Origin: Candidatus Accumulibacter aalborgensis
GTDB lineage: Bacteria; Pseudomonadota; Gammaproteobacteria; Burkholderiales; Rhodocyclaceae
Length of the DNA stretch: 64,000 bases
Assembly: GCF_900089955.1 (NCBI RefSeq)
Contig: NZ_FLQX01000102.1
Span: 1-64,000, forward strand
Reading direction: 5' to 3'
Part shown: positions 61,245 to 64,000 of the stretch, piece after piece
How positions within the stretch are numbered: position 1 is the stretch's first letter
Layout: every line of letters starts with the position of its first letter
Program-made: the position numbers and the translations under genes
Notes under the pieces: model-generated
Seen by the model: the letters and a program-made list of their open reading frames with translations, nothing else
Databases searched by the model: none
Told to the model about the DNA's origin: nothing

Positions 61245-63038
61245 CTAGCCCAGGCGCGACAGCAAGCCGAGAAATTCGTCGGCGTCTTGGAAGCCAGTTA
61301 CGCGCACACCGGCGATCTCCTTGCCGCTGCTGTCGAAAAAAACGATGCCCGGCGGACCGTAGAGTCTGAAATGCTGTAGCAGGGCCTTGTCGTCGTTCGA
61401 GTTGGCGGTCACGTCCACCTGCAGCAGCATCCACCCGGCCAGCTTGGCCTGTACGCGCGGATCGGCGAAGGTGAAGCGCTCCATTTCCTTGCATGACACA
61501 CACCAGTCAGCATAGAAATCGAGCAGCACCGGTTGGCGTGCAGCCGCAATCGTGGCCTCCAGTTCGGCCAGCGAGCGGACGCGAGTAAACGGGAGTGGCC
61601 GGGCCTCGATGTTCGTTGCGCTACTGCTGCGCAGCACCGACAGCGGCTGCAGTGGGTCGCGCGACCCGGCCAGCGTTCCGAACAGCATCGCTGCGCCGAG
61701 CAGCAGCATGACGATGCCAATGCCCTTCCAGAAACGCTGCCAGCCTCTGGCGTGCGGCGGCAAGGGGTCGATCGCGTGCAGATAGATCGCCGAAACGATC
61801 AGCAGCAGCGCCCAGGCGAGCATCTGCGCGACCACTGGAATGACCGGTGAAACCAGCCACACAGCGGTGGCCAGCAGGACGACGCCAAAAGCCTTCTTGA
61901 TCGCTTCCATCCACGGGCCGGATCTCGGCAGCAGCGTTCCGGCGGACAGCCCGACGGCGAGCAAGGGCGTACCCATGCCGAGAGCCATCGAGAATAGTGC
62001 GACGCCGCCGAGAACGGCATCGCCGGTCTGGCCGATGTAGAGCAGCGCGCCGGCCAGCGGTGCGGCGACACACGGGCCGATGATGATCGCCGACAGGGCT
62101 CCCATGGCGGCCACGCCAGGCAGAGATCCGCCCTTGAGGTGACTGGCTTCTTCCGACACCCGGCTTTGCAGAAAGATTGGCAGTTGCAGTTCGTAGAAAC
62201 CAAACATCGACAGCGAGAGGGCGACGAAAACCGTCGCGAAGCCACCCAGGACCCAGGGATTCTGCAGCGCCGTGGCCAGCAGCGTGCCGGTCAGGCCAGC
62301 GGCGACGCCGGCCGCCGCATAGGTGATGGCCATGCCCAGGACGTAGGCCAGCGATAGGGAAAAGCCGCGCGCGTGCGAGACGCCGTGGCCGTCGCGCCCG
62401 GAGCCGACGATGATACTCGAGAGAATGGGGATCATCGGGAAGACGCAGGGAGTCAGCGACAGCAGCACCCCGAAGCCAAAGAAACTGCCGACCAGCAGCC
62501 AGAAGCCGCTGTTCCTGAACAACTGTGCGATGCGCCCGGATTCGTCAGCGGCCGCCTCCTGGCCCGCCGGCGCAGTGGCGATCGGCGCCGGCGCTGGGTC
62601 AGGTAGTTGCAGACTGAGCCTCTGCTGCTGCGGCGGATAGCAGATGCCGGCGTCGGCGCAACCCTGTGAAGTGATCTTCAGCGTCAGCGGCAGCGGTCCA
62701 GAGCTGTTGCGCTCGACTGGCAGGACGACGGTGACCGAGTGATAGTAAACCTCGACCTTGCCGAAAGTGTCGTCGCGTTTCTCCTTGCCCGGCGGCAGCG
62801 CCGGCGTGCCGAGGGCGATGGTCGCCGGCTCGGCGGCGAAACGGAATTTGTCACGGTAAAGGTAATAGCCCCTGGCGATCGCGAAGCGCACCTCGATGTG
62901 CTGCCCGTCGACTGCGCGGGCGGTCGGCTGGAAAGCAAGCGCCGGGTCGAGGAACTCCTCGGCGTGCGCCAGGGTAGCCAGCAGGAGAAGGAGGGCAAGC
63001 CGGAAGAAGAGCGGGAAGGGAAGCAGCCAGCGGGTCAT
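61245..63038 (-). CDS. dsbD: thiol:disulfide interchange protein DsbD
   Basis: 597 residues. Passes electrons from cytosolic thioredoxin to periplasmic DsbC/CcmG. Signal peptide (1-26), alpha domain with CADAGICYPP, eight-helix membrane core with SLTPCVFPMIPILSSIIVG and GPCVAAPLAGALLY, and gamma thioredoxin domain with FYADWCVSCKEME. All three Cys pairs are present. It is 19 bases after cutA, the classic dsbD-cutA pairing. Confidence 0.96.
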   Translation of the reverse strand: MTRWLLPFPLFFRLALLLLLATLAHAEEFLDPALAFQPTARAVDGQHIEVRFAIARGYYLYRDKFRFAAEPATIALGTPALPPGKEKRDDTFGKVEVYYHSVTVVLPVERNSSGPLPLTLKITSQGCADAGICYPPQQQRLSLQLPDPAPAPIATAPAGQEAAADESGRIAQLFRNSGFWLLVGSFFGFGVLLSLTPCVFPMIPILSSIIVGSGRDGHGVSHARGFSLSLAYVLGMAITYAAAGVAAGLTGTLLATALQNPWVLGGFATVFVALSLSMFGFYELQLPIFLQSRVSEEASHLKGGSLPGVAAMGALSAIIIGPCVAAPLAGALLYIGQTGDAVLGGVALFSMALGMGTPLLAVGLSAGTLLPRSGPWMEAIKKAFGVVLLATAVWLVSPVIPVVAQMLAWALLLIVSAIYLHAIDPLPPHARGWQRFWKGIGIVMLLLGAAMLFGTLAGSRDPLQPLSVLRSSSATNIEARPLPFTRVRSLAELEATIAAARQPVLLDFYADWCVSCKEMERFTFADPRVQAKLAGWMLLQVDVTANSNDDKALLQHFRLYGPPGIVFFDSSGKEIAGVRVTGFQDADEFLGLLSRLG

Positions 63039-63057
63039 GGTGAGGGTCTTGCAGAGA

Positions 63058-63381
63058 TCAGTCGGGGAAACGTGTTTCGCTGGCCACCCAGGCGAGATAG
63101 TCAGGCAGCCCGTTTACGATCGGTAACGCGATCACTTCCGGCAACTCGTAAGGGTGGCGGCTGCGGATCGCCGCTGCGAGCGCGGCGTAGCGTTCGCTGG
63201 TCGTCTTGATCAACAAGGGTACCTCGTCGGCGGTTTCGAGCACGCCTTGCCAGCGGAAGACCGAGTGGCACGGCGCGAGAACGTTCACACAGGCCGCCAG
63301 ACGTGCTTCGACGAGCTCGCGTGCCAGTGCTTCGGCGGAAGGTCGATCGGGGAGATTGGTCAACACGAGCAGGGTAGTCAC
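63058..63381 (-). CDS. cutA: divalent cation tolerance protein CutA
   Basis: 107 residues. LLVLTNLPDR, ARLAACVNVLAPCHSVFRWQG, LLIKTTSERYAAL, and HPYELPEVIALPIVNG are all typical. A trimeric protein, once linked to copper tolerance and possibly a folding or signalling factor. GTG 63381 is the only near start. Usually cotranscribed with dsbD, as here. Confidence 0.95.
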   Translation of the reverse strand: MTTLLVLTNLPDRPSAEALARELVEARLAACVNVLAPCHSVFRWQGVLETADEVPLLIKTTSERYAALAAAIRSRHPYELPEVIALPIVNGLPDYLAWVASETRFPD

Positions 63382-63407
63382 GGGCGTGATTCTACGTCAA
63401 TTGTAGG

Positions 63408-64000
63408 TCAGGATCGGGGCGCCGCCTGAGGCTGCCCGCTCGCGCCGCGCCCGCGCATGGCCAGCGCCTCGTTGGCGATCAGTGCCCCGAGGACCAGGGT
63501 GCCGCCGGTCAGCGTGCTCGCTGCCGGCTGCTCGCCGGCGCCGAGCCACGCCCAGGTGACTCCGAAAACCACTTCGAGCAGACCGAGGAGCGCAATCTCC
63601 GGCGCCGGCAGGACGCGCGACAGGCGCACCACCAGGAGGCAGGGAATCGCCAGTTGAACGGCGCCGAGCAGGGCGAGCAGGGCGAGGTCGTGCGCCGATG
63701 ACTGGAACGGATAAGCCATCGGGAAGGTGAACACGGCCGACAGCGCGGCGCCGATCAGTACAGCCGGCAGCATGTCCTGGCCAACGCCGTGCTGCGCGTC
63801 AGTCCGGCGATGACTGACATATTGGAGGGTCGTGAAGTTGAGCGCGGCGGCCAGAGGTACGGCCAGAGCGACGATGGTTCCGGCCAGCGACAGTCCGCTG
63901 CGCGCCTCCTGGCCGAACATCCAGCCGATGCCCACGCCGGCCAGAGCGATGGCCAGCCACGTTCTGGCCGGCAGCCGGTGGTGCAGGAAAACCCGGGTGA
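63408..64000 (-). CDS. EamA/DMT-family transporter, partial (5' end outside the window)
   Basis: The reading frame continues past the window edge (…LPARTWLAIALAGVGIGWM…), so only the C-terminal ~197 residues are visible. About six hydrophobic helices remain, ending with LLEVVFGVTWAWLGAGEQPAASTLTGGTLVLGALIANE, which is a standard EamA second-repeat end. Likely an inner-membrane exporter of small metabolites; the substrate is unknown. Confidence 0.85.
   Translation of the reverse strand, partial: TRVFLHHRLPARTWLAIALAGVGIGWMFGQEARSGLSLAGTIVALAVPLAAALNFTTLQYVSHRRTDAQHGVGQDMLPAVLIGAALSAVFTFPMAYPFQSSAHDLALLALLGAVQLAIPCLLVVRLSRVLPAPEIALLGLLEVVFGVTWAWLGAGEQPAASTLTGGTLVLGALIANEALAMRGRGASGQPQAAPRS

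Overview
The window is a gene-dense, GC-rich bacterial chromosome segment, almost entirely core metabolism and housekeeping. Gene content and order point to a betaproteobacterium of the Rhodocyclales type, possibly Candidatus Accumulibacter-like. The main clues are a transketolase-gap-pyk cluster, a rubredoxin gene divergent from thiD-thiE-hemL, a pilGHIJL chemosensory cluster, yqgE-ruvX-pyrR-pyrB with a pseudo-dihydroorotase, and two tandem kup genes. This placement is inference from synteny; no rRNA or tRNA gene was seen that could settle it.

Layout. 1-5.8 kb: central carbon (tkt, gap, pyk) and purC. 5.9-10.2 kb: a DUF2189 membrane protein, oligopeptidase A, a secreted DUF4124-glutaredoxin protein and rlmB. 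10.4-17.2 kb: a complete nine-gene N-type ATPase operon (atpDCQRBEFAG) with overlapping reading frames, followed by a small cytochrome c and a clear terminator. 17.7-22.7 kb: a full branched-chain amino acid ABC transporter (livK-H-M-G-F). 22.7-32.2 kb: an HDOD protein, a ferredoxin-type reductase, an SDR protein, a HemJ/CopD-like membrane protein, an RNA methyltransferase, pilT/pilU, and yggS-proC-yggT-yggU. 32.2-39 kb (minus strand): pyrR-pyrB-pyrC' running into two signalling genes, a REC/DUF3369/GGDEF-like/EAL protein and a PAS histidine kinase. 39-41.6 kb: yqgE-ruvX and a photolyase. 41.6-50.6 kb: the type IV pilus chemosensory genes pilG-H-I-J-L. 50.7-53.8 kb: rubredoxin, thiD, thiE, hemL. 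53.8-54.1 kb: a gene-free stretch with two copies of a long palindrome on either side of what looks like a decayed phage-tail gene fragment. 54.1-64 kb: a CorA-type transporter with a changed signature motif, duplicated kup genes, a secreted beta-helix protein, dsbD, cutA and a DMT-family transporter cut by the window edge.

How the genes work together. The N-ATPase is a rotary ATPase, normally present beside a standard F-ATPase encoded elsewhere, and would use ATP hydrolysis to export ions. PilT and PilU retract type IV pili under the PilGHIJL chemosensory pathway. Kup1, Kup2 and the CorA-like protein form a cation-transport neighbourhood.

I found no CRISPR array, no intact insertion sequence and no clearly new multi-gene system. 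The points most worth a second look are the palindrome pair around the phage-tail-like remnant, the GMN-to-GMS change in the CorA-like protein, the two-carboxylate c subunit of the N-ATPase, the pyrimidine operon that continues into cyclic-di-GMP signalling genes, and the conserved leader element in front of both kup genes.
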